Positions 1-11,420 of a stretch of DNA of 64,000 bases are shown here, piece after piece (positions within the stretch are counted from its first letter, which is position 1; every line of letters begins with the position of its first letter). Position numbers and translations under genes: made by a program. The stretch comes from Anopheles merus (lineage: Eukaryota > Arthropoda > Insecta > Diptera > Culicidae), in assembly GCF_017562075.2 (NCBI RefSeq), contig NC_054082.1, forward strand, positions 1,715,050-1,779,049, given 5' to 3'. Under the pieces are notes generated by a model. It saw only the letters and a program-made list of their open reading frames with translations, was not told the origin of the DNA and did no database searches.

Positions 1-121
1 TCAGTTCTTTTCAGTATTTTCCACCATAGACTTTGGCCCATCAGCGGTGTGTGAAAATGTTGTTTGTTTTGTAAATTGTTTGCAAAAATATACGCCTGGC
101 GGTTATTTTGCGCAAATTTCC

Positions 122-129
122 TATATAAA
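122..129 (+). promoter_or_regulatory. TATA box of first mucin-like gene
   Basis: The sequence TATATAAA lies 66 bases before the start codon at 188. An initiator-like TTCAT follows about 35 bases downstream (158-162), giving a predicted 5' UTR of only about 30 bases. The paralogue at 2522 has the same box at nearly the same distance, so the two genes probably share a core promoter type typical of strongly or tissue-specifically expressed insect genes. The TSS is inferred. Confidence 0.7.
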
Positions 130-187
130 GCTTGCGGGCTATAATTCGGTTGTAGCATTCATATCTTCTGCCACACTTGAAGAGAGA

Positions 188-1762
188 ATGAAGACAAACA
201 TTTTATTAACTTTAACTGTGGCAGCATGTCTGCTTATCAGTCAAGTGCAGGCCCAAGCTACTGTAGCCATAAATGTTGGTGGAGGTAAGCATTTGCGTTG
301 TTTGAATTTCTAGACATCATGAATCGTTTACTGCATACGATATTTCTGATTCTTTGCTGTAGGTACTATCACAGTCGCTTCGAGCGATATTAACACCATT
401 TTGGCAATAGTAGCAGCTTTGCAGTCTACAACCACCACTGCAGCTGCGACAACGACGACAGCAGGGGCGGTGACTACAACGACTACGGTCGCTCCAACAA
501 CTACAACGACTACGGCCGCTCCGACAACTACAACGACTACGGCCGCTCCGACAACTACAACAACTACAGCTGCCCCAACGACTACTACTACAACGGCCGC
601 ACCGACTACTACTACAACTACGGCCGCCCCAACGACTACTACTACAACGGCCGCACCGACAACAACAACTACTACTGCCGCACCGACAACAACAACTACT
701 ACTGCCGCACCGACAACAACTACTACTCCCGCCCCAACAACGACTACTACAACTGCCGCTCCGACGACGACTACTACCACTGCGGCTCCGACGACAACAA
801 CTACTACTGCCGCACCAACAACGACTACTACAACTGCAGCTCCGACGACGACTACTACCACTGCGGCTCCGACGACGACTACTACCACTGCAGCTGCGAC
901 AACAACAACGGCTGCCACAACAACTACAACAGCTGCTCCTATTAGTGTAGTTGTCACTGTCAACGGATCCAGCGTTACTGTGTCCTCCTCCAACAATTCT
1001 TTGGTGAATACTGTTCTTCAAATTATTGCTAGCCTTACGGCAACAACCACTACGGCAGCGGCTACAACTACTACTACAACGGCGGCGACCACAACGACTA
1101 CGAGTGCTACAACTACAACAGCAGCGGCCACAACAACTACCACGACAGCTGCTGCCACGACGACCACTACCACTGCAGCTCCAACCACCACTACAACTAC
1201 TACTGTTGCTCCAACAACCACAACAACCGCTGCGCCAACGACTACGACGACTACTACAGTTGCTCCAACTACCACCACCACAACTCTAGCTAGTACTACT
1301 CCCACAACCAGAAGACCGTGCGGTACACGTTTGCCAATCGGTTTGGGAGGTGGTTTTGGAATCATAGGAGGCCTGGGTCCGCTTGGCTTTGGTGTGGGTC
1401 TCCGAGGAGGTATTGGAGGTAGATTGGGAGCTCCACAAGTAGGAGGATTCGGAATTCTACCAGCCGTAGGTCAGGTTGTGCGCACGGGACTTGGCGTGGT
1501 TGGCTCGGCCGCTAATTTGGCTGGGAATGTAGTTGGAGCCGTCGGTAATGCAGCAGGTGGATTGCTTGGAGGTTTAAGCAATGCTGCCGCTGGAATTGGA
1601 TCTGGTCTCAACGCCGGGCTCAGCGGAGGTATTGGAGCAAGAGTAGGAAGTGGATTTGGTGGAAGTCTGCAAGCTGGCGGTGACTTTGGAGGTAATCTGC
1701 AGGCTGGCAGTGGTTTTGGAGGCAGTTTCCGTACTGGATTCCGCGCCGGTCTTATGGGCTGA
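188..1762 (+). CDS. Secreted Thr-rich mucin-like protein (paralogue 1)
   Basis: Two exons, 188-284 and 363-1762, joined in phase 1 across a 78-base GT-AG intron, give 498 aa. Residues 1-22 are a signal peptide (hydrophobic core, then QVQA before the cleavage site). A short module of about 32 residues follows (AINVGGGTITVASSD, then ILAIVAALQ). Next come a Thr/Ala/Pro tract with units of about 9 residues, a second copy of the module at about residues 226-257, a second Thr tract, one lone Cys at residue 352, and a Gly-rich tail to the end. The Thr runs are expected to be densely O-glycosylated, so an extracellular coating or matrix mucin is likely. No chitin-binding cysteine pattern is present, so it is not a classical peritrophin. 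The tissue and exact role cannot be read from the sequence. Upstream in-frame ATG at 47 would precede the TATA box and is not used here. Confidence 0.85.
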
Positions 1763-1818
1763 TAGACGGTGCTGATATAATGTGTACTGTTACTATTAGC
1801 TAATATGTTAAGATCAAA

Positions 1819-1824
1819 AATAAA
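1819..1824 (+). terminator. Poly(A) signal, first mucin-like gene
   Basis: AATAAA lies 57 bases after the stop codon of the first mucin-like gene, implying a very short 3' UTR. Confidence 0.75.
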
Positions 1825-2451
1825 GAATCTATGCAACAAATATGTACTGTATTTTCAACTCATGAAATATCTTCCGTTTTGTCAGAAATAGCATCACATA
1901 CAACGTTTTGAACAGATTTGTTGATATATTGCAACATATATTTTAAATGTGCTCTATTCCAGCATAACAAAAGCATGGGTGGAGCATAAGCTCATTGACT
2001 AGTACAATACTTCTTTATTGAGTTTGATAAGCTTCCTTTGTATATAGTACGGTTTATAGCTCTGTGAATGTATGTGAATGTGATTATTTACATAAAATTA
2101 AAGTGCTTCAGTTCTAGAAAAATCTTTGCAAACATATAACTTGTTTTGCTGTCCAGATCGTCGACGACGAAACAAAGAAAGAGTCTTTTGAAGCCTAAAC
2201 AGATCTTTGCACGACAGAAAGAACAACCTATTTACCGCCAGAGCTATTGACGTGTTCGGATTGTAGAACTATACTTGTGGTTCATTAGACTATAATAACT
2301 TTTCATTCATTTATGCGGTGTACCATATATTGGCTCGTGCGAAACAGCGAGACAATGCAAACTCTTATATTGGGATACGTCTGCAGACAGTGCCCTTACC
2401 ACGGGAGATGTAGGTGATACGCGCACCCGCACATGTGGTCTGAACTAGATG
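1825..2451. other. Intergenic spacer between mucin paralogues
   Basis: About 630 bases of AT-rich sequence between the poly(A) signal of the first paralogue and the TATA box of the second. I see no open frame or RNA gene. It must hold the proximal control elements of the second gene. Confidence 0.6.
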
Positions 2452-2459
2452 TATATAAA
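2452..2459 (+). promoter_or_regulatory. TATA box of second mucin-like gene
   Basis: TATATAAA lies 70 bases before the ATG at 2522. An initiator-like TTCAGA at 2481-2486 sits about 30 bases downstream, the ideal spacing for a TATA-Inr promoter. The arrangement mirrors the first paralogue. Confidence 0.75.
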
Positions 2460-2521
2460 GCATGTGCAAGTCCTTCAATCTTCAGAACCTATCCTTCGAT
2501 AGCTGCCGTGTAGTGATCAAA

Positions 2522-4475
2522 ATGAAGAACTATTTGGCTTCTCTGGTACTCGCCGTGTGTTTACTCACCGGCCCAGTTGCTAGTCAGTCGGCAACGGTAT
2601 CGATCAATATTGGAGGAAGTGAGTGCAATAAGGAAGAGTGCAAAATGTGGTCAAACGATCGGAAAAATAATAATTTTACTTTGAATTAACCCCATCGCAG
2701 GTGTTATCACTTTAGCGTCGTCGGACTTGTCGACGATATTGGCTATTGTAGCAGCGTTGCAAACATCAACCACAACAACTGCAGCAACGACAACTGCTGC
2801 CGCTACTACAACCGTTGCCACCACTGCTGCTACTACAGCAGCTACGACCACTACGACGGCAGCCACTACCGCTGCCACGACCACTACGACAGCTGCCACT
2901 ACCGCTGCCACGACCACTACGACAGCTGCCACTACCGCTGCTACGACCACTACGACGGCTGCCACTACCGCTGCTACCACTGCGGCCACTACAGCAGCTA
3001 CGACCACTACGACTGCTGCAACTACTGCAGCAACCACTGCGGCTACTACCGCTGCTACGACTACAACGACAGCTGCAACTACTGCAGCCACCACTGCGGC
3101 TACTACTGCTGCTACGACTACAACGACAGCTGCAACTACCGCTGCCACCACTGCTGCTACTACAGCAGCTACCACAACTACGACCGCTGCAACTACTGCT
3201 GCCACTACCGCTGCTACTACAGCAGCTACCACCACTACGACGGCTGCCACCACTGCGGCCACCACTGCCGCTACTACAGCAGCAACTACCACTACGACAG
3301 CTGCAACTACCGCTGCCACCACTGCTGCTACTACAGCAGCTACGACCACTACGACAGCTGCAACTACTGCTGCCACCACTGCTGCCACAACCGCTGCAAC
3401 CACAACTACAACTACAGTAGCCCCGACCACTACGACCACTACAGCTGCTCCGACTACTACGACCACCACTGCTGCACCGACTACCACAACCACTACTGCT
3501 GCTACGACCACCACAGCGGCCCCTAGTGTGACTATAACTCTTACTCTCAACGGAAATACGATCACCATTGTGGCTTCCGATTCGAGCTTGGTGAATTTGT
3601 TGACACAAATTTTGACTAGTTTGACAGCAACGACTACTACTGTTGCCCCGACTACCACAACAACTACTGCTGCCCCGACTACCACGACCACTACTGCTGC
3701 CCCGACTACTACGACCACTACTGTTGCCCCAACTACCACGACCACTACTGTTGCACCTACCACTACCACCATTGCTATCAGCACGACAACACGTAAATGT
3801 GGTGTTGGCATTGGAATCGGAGGTGGAATTAACATTGGAGGACTGGGAGGAATCGGAGGAAGCATTGGTATTGGTGCCGGTCTAGGTGGTATCGGAGCTG
3901 GAATAAATGTGGGTGGAGGTTTGGGAGGACTCGGTGCCGGATTTGGTGCTGGAATCAATCTTGGTGGAGCAGGAACCGGACTCAATGTAGGTACTGGAAT
4001 TCGTCCGATCGGATCTCTTCTCGGAACGGTGATCAATACCGCTGGCAATGTAGCCGGTACTGCAATTAACACGGCTAGCACTGGAATTCGTCCGATCGGA
4101 TCGCTGCTCGGAACGGCGATCAACACGGCTGGCAATGTAGCCGGCACTGCAATTAACACGGCTGGTGGTGTGATCAATACGGCTGGCAATTTGGCCGGTA
4201 CTGCTGTGAATACGGCTGGAAACCTGGCCGGAACTGCGATCAATACGGCCGGTGGCGCAGTGCGGGGAGTCGTTGGAACTGCTACCAATGTGCTCGGTGC
4301 TGCCACAAACGTGGTTGGCAATGTTGCCGGAGGACTCTTTGGTGGATTGGCCAGCGGCATTCAGGCTGCATCCAATGTTGGCTCCCGGTTGAACGTCGGA
4401 GGAAGTCTAGCCGGTAGTGGCGGACTCCTTGGCAGCAGACTGACTGCAGGCGCCGGTTTTGGATTCGCTGGATAA
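2522..4475 (+). CDS. Secreted Thr-rich mucin-like protein (paralogue 2)
   Basis: Exons 2522-2618 and 2701-4475 join in phase 1 across an 82-base intron at the same position as in paralogue 1, giving 623 aa. Residues 1 to about 21 are a signal peptide. The module follows (SINIGGSVITLASSD, then ILAIVAALQ), then a long Thr/Ala tract built of 11- and 19-residue repeats. The module recurs at about residues 308-340 and a second Thr/Pro tract follows. The only Cys of the mature chain is residue 399. The tail is Gly-rich and contains repeated NTAGNVAGTAI-type units. The protein is predicted to be secreted and heavily O-glycosylated, as a structural or protective mucin. It arose by tandem duplication with the gene upstream, and the shared TATA spacing suggests co-expression. 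I know no named family for the module or the tail. Confidence 0.85.
2830..3405 (+). repeat. Coding minisatellite (33- and 57-base units)
   Basis: Inside paralogue 2 the Thr/Ala tract is a coding tandem array. A few 33-base units encode T5-AATTAA blocks. About eight 57-base units then encode T5 followed by alternating AA/TT pairs (19 residues). Unit length is a multiple of three throughout, so copy-number change would keep the frame. Synonymous ACN and GCN changes are scattered between copies. Confidence 0.8.
3993..4166 (+). repeat. 87-base tandem duplication in Gly-rich tail
   Basis: Positions 3993-4079 and 4080-4166 are two near-identical 87-base copies encoding 29 residues each, beginning TGIRPIGSLLGT. 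They differ at only a few positions, so the duplication is recent. Further shorter NTAG-type repeats follow. Confidence 0.8.
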
Positions 4476-4550
4476 AAAGCGGCACCCGAACCAAAATCAA
4501 ACCCCTGTTTACTGACTGAGCTGTTTTCTTTTTCTATCTTTTAAACCTTC

Positions 4551-4556
4551 AATAAA
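4551..4556 (+). terminator. Poly(A) signal, second mucin-like gene
   Basis: AATAAA lies 76 bases after the stop codon of the second mucin-like gene. The short 3' UTR matches the first paralogue. Confidence 0.75.
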
Positions 4557-4560
4557 AACT

Positions 4561-7500
4561 GATCTATTTTGAGACCAACGGTTTGTTTCTTATCTTGAAA
4601 CAACGGAAACTAAACACCATAAAAGCAGCTAAGATACGAGAAATTAATATTATGTAAATATTGATCGTGCATGATCGTCAAACCAGTTTGGCAACACGTT
4701 CGGTGCGACTCCATTCCCGTAAGGGCATTTGTTTAATGAGATCTCATCTTCGATAGCTTTATCGTAGCTTTCAATCTTCAACTGCTGTCCAACCAAAGCG
4801 AACGACCATCGGTTGTGATGTAATGCGTCACCAGGTGTCCCGCGGTTGGCAAGAAACCGTGAAATCTTGATAACTTGTAATGTTTTACATCTGCTTGAAA
4901 TCAATTAGCCATTACAACGATTTCGGTCTCCACTGTTTTTGGTAAACAAATGATGCGTTATGGAAGTTGTGAAACCGTTTAAACGAAAGGTGCCATCGGT
5001 TCAATCAACCGTTAACTTGTAAATCACTATTGCCCAATCTACTCTGGAGTAGATTTCGCTTTGAGTTTAGTTGGATGAAAGCTCGCATGATTGATTCTGT
5101 AGTGAATCATTAAAATAAACTCTCCTTTTCGTGATTTAAAATGTATGAGTGACTAGTAAAGGAGCTTTTGGCCCTGGAACTATCCATTCAAATGAGTCTG
5201 CAGGTATCAAAGTAATGTTAATGTTTACGTACCGTTGCGTCTAGCAGAGTCTAGTTCAATATGGAAGGTAAATAAACAAACTTGCTGCATAGTATTTAAT
5301 GTTACATTTCACTTTACCAGACGGTCGTTTTTTTTTCTCCTGGTAAGGCTACGGCTCGATTTTTTGTACACGAAATATTGGGATACATCCACCGTCCCAA
5401 GGCATCGCTCGGCCTTAATCCTATCATATTTTCAGCTGATCCCTGTCAAAACGGAACTCTGTTTTGCTGTTGAATCCGAGGAGGGCATAAAGGGCACACA
5501 AGGGCACCTGGGGGAAGCGACTTTACCGAGGCTTCTTTCCGCTCGGAATCCATTACTGTGGCATTAATATACCTGTCCGGACGAAACGTTGGCAAGTCGG
5601 TGTCCCAAAGTGTTGGTGTTGGTCCGGCTGGATTTGGGCCCGGGAATATTACCGGGGGAAACCCTTTTTTTAATCTTTCCAATTTATCACCCCTTTTGTT
5701 TTCCCAGCGCACGGGCAAAACGTTTTATTGAATTAGATTCAGGGGTACGTACGCAAGGATTGGTGTAAAAAATTGCCAAAAACCACCTCGGCGGTGGCCG
5801 GGCATTGTAGTCTTGTTATGGCGCGGTATGGCGTCAAAACACGAAAGGTAGTGGAAAGAAGAAGGAGGAAAGGTAGTGGAAGTTATATTTTTGATGCTTT
5901 CAGGATTTCAGGATCGAAGCAGAGCTTTATTTTTTGGGCAAAGGTTCCTGCTAAAGTGATGGTGAACAAAAATGTTGATCAATGGTGACAGCGAGAGTTG
6001 GTCGTTCGAACACTTTTACCCAATTTAGCTTACATTAGTGAGAGGGTGTCGAAAAATTGCGAAAGTTGTGCTTTTTCCTCTAAAAATAGCAATCGAGGTA
6101 GAAATTTAATAACATATTCAGCTGGCATATTCAACGGTGAAGTATTTTAGGGAAGATAATGATCGTTGTTTATTAGAAGAGTAATAAATGAAGCGCGTTT
6201 ATCTGTTGTTCTGTAAGAGAAAATGCTTCCTTCTATCGATCGACGAATAGGGTTTGTTGTAAACACAATGTAGAGCAAAGCCATAACGGACCCATCTAAA
6301 ACCGTATAATCCGTACCGGCAGCATTGTAAGAAGTTCTTTCGCGCACGTCAGCAAGGTAGTTGCAGAAAGTCTTACAAATAACGACGAAGTCTAGCCGTG
6401 AAGAAAGCAGAATGCACTTTCCATTCCCTGCGCACCCGCTTGGATTTATACAGGTGCAACGGAGTGATAGAGCGAGAACTAACCGATCCGACCATTGCTG
6501 GAGCGCAGCCCAGCGAAAACACATTTCGTTCCGTTGCATTTCCTTTGTTCCGGAAGCGTGCGCTGTGTTCCCGGTGCATATAATTCGTCTACACCCGTCC
6601 GGCGTGTAATTAGCAGAAACAAGACAAAGTTTCACCCGAGACTGGTCGAAAAGTTGCACACACCAAAATACAAGACCGCTGTCGACGATGACGTCTAAAA
6701 GACGACTAGTTTTTGGTAGAAGAGGTGGAACGCGTTGCGAGCTCCAGTGCACATCCCGGTCTTATATTTGGCTATGGGAGACTTTGGCTTTGGCACGCGA
6801 ACAGCGTGCCCTGGCCGTTGAAACTAGAGAGCGACAAGCGAGGCGCGAATAATGAAGAATAATTAGACTTTCAGCACAGCAAACGAGTTTCGCGAGGAGC
6901 GCTATTTTAAACTAATCATAATTGAATCAATTTCAGCGAGATGCCCTACCGTGTGCGTTCCAGTTGCCAAGGGGCAAAGGGGGATCCGTCGTGTCTGTGG
7001 GCGAACCGCGTGTCTGTTGCTAATGTTGTCGCCGGCTTAGCATTGTCTGTGCCGCGGTACACTCTGCTATCGATGGATGTGCGAGATGGATGCGGTTTTT
7101 GTCCATTGTGTAGGGATAGAGATCGTTCTCGATGACACAATGCAGAACGCGATTAAATTCTCCGAAAACAGCACGTCGTCATACGCTTGTGCGTGACACA
7201 CAAACACACACACACACATCTGGTTAACATTCGTTTTGTTGACAAGTCGGTGATGAGCTGGCACACGCCAGCCTACTTAGATCATTACTCCGCTGACACT
7301 GCAACGGGGTCAAGTTCAATTAGACAGAAGTATCTGTGACGAACTTTTCCCCGCTTGCTGCGCATTATGCTATTCGTGCAAGAACTGGCGACCGGGGCAT
7401 ACTTCCCAGAAACAAACCTCCACCGGTTGACTTTGAAGTGGGCTTAAACGGAGCTTACAAAATGGGTTCTTCTGAGTTAACTAAGGTTTAGTATACACCG

Positions 7501-9507
7501 CAAAAGGATCTGCAAATTGAATGTGTTCAAAGGTTCTATCAATTTAAAACCACCCGAGTACAAAACATTCCCTTCTGTCTGTCTGTGCTGTCCGTCCAGT
7601 CGACAATGCTGTCAACATGGCCAATACCCTTCAAATCGATGCAATGTGCCCGGCAATGTGTGTGTGTGTGTATTTTTTTTGCTCCGTACACATATGAATG
7701 TTTGTTTTTAATTTCGTCTCTTTTGCAACGGGCACCCGGAAAGAAGGAACCTCGGGTTACTTCTCGAAGGTACAGCCACTGGACGGTGTGTGGCTGTGCG
7801 GGTTTGCTGGAATGGAATTCAATCTCACGTCACTTTGGTCCGGAACCGGCTCGGCTCGAATCCCTTTTTGCCTAAGCCGAAGCGTGATGGTTCGATTTAC
7901 ATTCCATTAATCAAACCGAAAGGATCGATCGGAAGCGGTAACGATGTGTTTTCGACGTCCGTCCATCTCTTCCCAGCACCTTGACACAAGACTGACTTGG
8001 GCGGGGTGGATGTTCACTAGTGTGACTTGATGTCGTCGCGCGTACGGTCGAAATTATCGACGGTTGAACGGTGTTTTCTGGGCAAGGGAAGTGGAGTGTA
8101 GCGTACAGTGGATTATGCTGAAAAGATTCAAAATCGATTTATTTTGTTGCTTGTTAAACAGATTGTTTCAGTCGCTCGGCGTCTTTGTGAGAGTGGAATT
8201 GCGCCAAACGGTGCGGGGGAAACACGATAAGAAAAGACGCCCGTTGTTCCATCGGGTGTTTAGTGTTAGTGTTACTTGACACTTTGGCATGGCAAGATGA
8301 AAGAACGGAAGTTCGATTTTCGGTAGCCATTTCCCACCATCTCTGTTTGAGACATTTAGTGTCATTCGCGGCGCCCGGTTCTAGGGGGTTTGGGGAATTT
8401 TCTTTTTTGTTTCCTTAACGCTTCACATCAAACGAATGCACCATTCGCATCATCCACTTTTCCATCGTTGGCTTTTGCTATAGCGCCACAGTAGCAACCA
8501 GGCACCGCGCTTATGGTGATGTAAACCATTTGCATAGGGATAGCATTAGTATGTCCGCATGATGGTGGGAGAAGAAATAGGAAAACTGGGTTCAGGAAAT
8601 GCTAAGCTGATAATATGGGACGGCTGTGGAAGTTGAATGTGTTGTGTTGTGCAACGGTTATGCTAACGAACTTTAAGCTGTTTACATTAGCGTGCAATCA
8701 GGTACAAGTCAGCGAAACGGACCGAGTTCCTCAGCAGTTGGTAGGAACAAGCATTAATCTTCCTAATTCTGTCTGGAGGAATTTGGATAGAAGAATTGCA
8801 TTAGCATGGATTACGGGAGCTAGGAGGGTTGGTTTAAATTGTACAATATTTTTGGTGTCTTTTTTAGGCCTGTGGGTGCAGTTGATCAAACAATAGATCC
8901 GGTTTTTATTGCTGACTGTACTGCTTTATAAACAGCTAGCGTAGTCGTTTGTTGTGACGTCTTGTTCGAAACGGACAAATTGATCAATCGAAACAACAAC
9001 GTTCGTCGTAGCAGACAGAGTAGGCTTAGTTTGTTTGTGTCTAAGCTGCAGATCTGTGCATGATGCACGATCATATGTTACTGGAGCACAACACGGTCAT
9101 GTTGCTGTGGATGTCGATTGATGGTCAAACTACAAACCGCATGATGTTGGGAATGGGATAGTTTACTGTAGATAACCATTGAGAACACAGCCAGTTGAGT
9201 GAAAGCGACATACGAACATGAACTGGCTCAGTTCAACGATAGGTCATCGATATGTTTGGAATTTCCGTTCCGTGCTGCGCTTCCGAGTTTCAGCGGACGG
9301 AAGGGAAACTGGAGAATTATGTTCCTGTAGGTCGAGTCATCATCGAGTGGTGGTTGTTTTGAGTTTGAGCTCGGTGTCACGTTGATAGATGCAGTCGGAT
9401 ATAATGTAGAGGTGAATTTTGCTAACACACTCACAACTCACTGCCTGTTACTGTTGCTTCCAATAAACATTGTAATGGCTGAGTGTACAGCATTGATTGA
9501 AATATTC
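4561..9507. other. Gene-free region, left part
   Basis: No open frame here shows a recognisable domain, a convincing signal peptide with a usable splice donor, or protein-like composition. A few hydrophobic short frames exist (for example from 8615) but their donors are in the wrong phase for the Ly6 exon downstream. A first non-coding or short coding exon of that gene could lie here, but I cannot identify it. Confidence 0.5.
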
Positions 9508-9510
9508 ACG

Positions 9511-9556
9511 TTTCTCTTTCTCTTTCTCTCTCTCTCTATCTCATTTCAGGTATGTG
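9511..9556 (+). other. Candidate recursive splice site (ratchet point)
   Basis: A pyrimidine tract of about 35 bases ends in ATTTCAG at 9549 and is followed at once by GTATGTGG, a good 5' splice site. Acceptor and donor abut with no exon between them, the signature of recursive splicing in long insect introns. The same CAG/GTATGT donor occurs in two other inferred introns in this window (ALG2 5' UTR, ASCC3 exon 4). If real, it means a + strand transcript with a very long intron crosses this point, most simply the Ly6 gene at 41-48 kb. Confidence 0.45.
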
Positions 9557-10080
9557 GCAAGCGATCGAATCTCTGGAGGACAAATTACCATGAACATGAA
9601 TCACTTTGAAGTAAAACTGTTTGCGACTGTTGGCAATAGAAAATATTCCACTTCTCTCACCCTTACTCACTGGGTGCGCACGTCTGTGTGTGTGTGGTAA
9701 AGATAGACTGGATCATGTTTCATAAAATGTATACATGATTAATTATGTTGAAATTCCTAACGAAATTGATATCAAAGTTAGCTGCCGACAGCGGATGGTG
9801 ATGGGACTGCATCACGCCTTGCTCTCACGGTGTAGCATCTTCAGCGGCTTTGCAGATCGCTCTACGGCGAAAGCCCACAACAAGATCTTTTACTCCTCTC
9901 GTTAGTTTAATTGACTCCTTCGAGTGGCACGGCAAGGGCTCCACAAAACACACACTCACACATAAGCATCATTATGGGCATTAGGACGGTTACGGCAGTT
10001 ACGGCTGTGTGGCAAAAGTTATTCCTTAAGCGGACGGAGGGTGGTGAGAAACTCCATTAAAAAGTTTTATTATTTGCTAA

Positions 10081-10100
10081 CATACATACATACATACATA
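10081..10100. repeat. (CATA)n microsatellite
   Basis: Five perfect CATA tetranucleotide units. Confidence 0.9.
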
Positions 10101-11360
10101 CTTACAAACATCCATACACGATACAGGCACACATTTGCACACATAGAAACAGCAGATAGGACGCCAGGGGACGTGGACGGACGTAATTTAGAGCAAACTG
10201 GAAAAGCGTGAGCTCATCATTAGTTTCGGGTAATTTATTTATTTATCCAACTTGTGGAAGTGATTATAAAAAAAGAGATCCCCTGCGCCAGGTTACGATC
10301 GTAGCCCTCAACCTTCACTGTCTCAGCGTGACTAAGAAAGGAAAGCGTTGAACGTTTATCGAAGATTAGCCCGAGCGGGGGACTGGTGTGGCCTTGTTCG
10401 GGTTGGTTGGTAAGACACTGAAGCCATGCACTGGATTTAGAATGCCGTCCCCCAACGATAGAGGGACGATGGCCGACGGTCCGGTGTGTAACACTTGTGC
10501 GGCTGTTTGCTGGACATCTCCCTCTGTAGCGATAGTGAAACGTCAGGGATTTACAATGGGGACGATAAAGTTTAGCCAGACAAAGGCTTATTAAAAATTT
10601 ACGGACACGTTTATGTCATCCTTTGACTTGGCTTTGCCTTCACGCTTGTACACCGATACAGCGGGGAGACAGGTGGTCCTGGAAAAAGGGGTTGCTCCTA
10701 GAATCGGAACGATGACGATCTGTGTCCCGGAGGACAGGAAAAACAGTAAAGCCTGCTGAGTGTTCTGCACAAACGAACTTACGGACGGGCGGGCGGATGG
10801 ATCCCTTGCCCGCTGGGAATAGCCCAGGAGGCTGTGGGCTACGCCTTATCGTTTCGTATCGTCCTGCTGCTCAGCAGGATCACCCGGCAGCTCGGGTCGG
10901 GAAAGTGCGATGGACCAAGTGCCTGTGGTATTAAATTTTGTGCTTATTTGTTCTAAGCATTATTGCCCTCTCGTGTGCTCGCACACATACACACACACAC
11001 TCCCCACCGTTTATTTGCGTCCACTTTCGAATGTTGATCCTTGGACGCTCGGCAACATCTTCGTTCTAGTTTTCGTAGGTCGTCCTCCCTCAGGGGTGGG
11101 ACCCGTTTGCGGTCGACCCGTTTATGGTGGGTGATATTTCTGGGGAAATAAATAAAGCAGTGAGCGGGAAGGCAGGGCAGACAGGCAGGGTAGATCGGGG
11201 GTGTGTACATGGCCAACAGAGGCAAGGATTGTGCAAGCTCATTTCCTTTGAAGAGCCATCAACCCGATAATATTCCTCTTCTCGTTGAGGTCTCGCTGAA
11301 TGGCATTTTTGTTGAGGTGAAACCAGAAAACCAGAAGTGCAGTACCTCGACTGGATAAAG

Positions 11361-11363
<3 letters not shown>

Positions 11364-11415
<52 letters not shown>
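11364..11415. repeat. (AG)n microsatellite
   Basis: An uninterrupted 52-base AG/GA dinucleotide run. Confidence 0.95.

Positions 11416-11420
<5 letters not shown>

Noticed and set aside
328..996. Long - strand poly-valine/alanine frame over mucin 1
   Set aside because: It is the reverse complement of ACN threonine repeats, which can never contain a stop in that frame. It is a composition artefact.
2651..4360. 569-codon - strand frame over mucin 2
   Set aside because: Same artefact of the Thr/Ala and Gly repeats. The + strand has the signal peptide, TATA box, intron and poly(A) signal.
6147..6752. 201-codon - strand frame
   Set aside because: No recognisable domain. Overlapping frames on both strands look equally good, as expected by chance.
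7852..7876. Box-B-like GGCTCGAATCCC followed by T5
   Set aside because: No box A at the right distance and no cloverleaf could be drawn, so it is not a tRNA gene.
8615..8702. Signal-peptide-like frame ending at CAG/GTACAA
   Set aside because: Phase 0 donor does not fit the Ly6 acceptor, and no other partner exon is evident.
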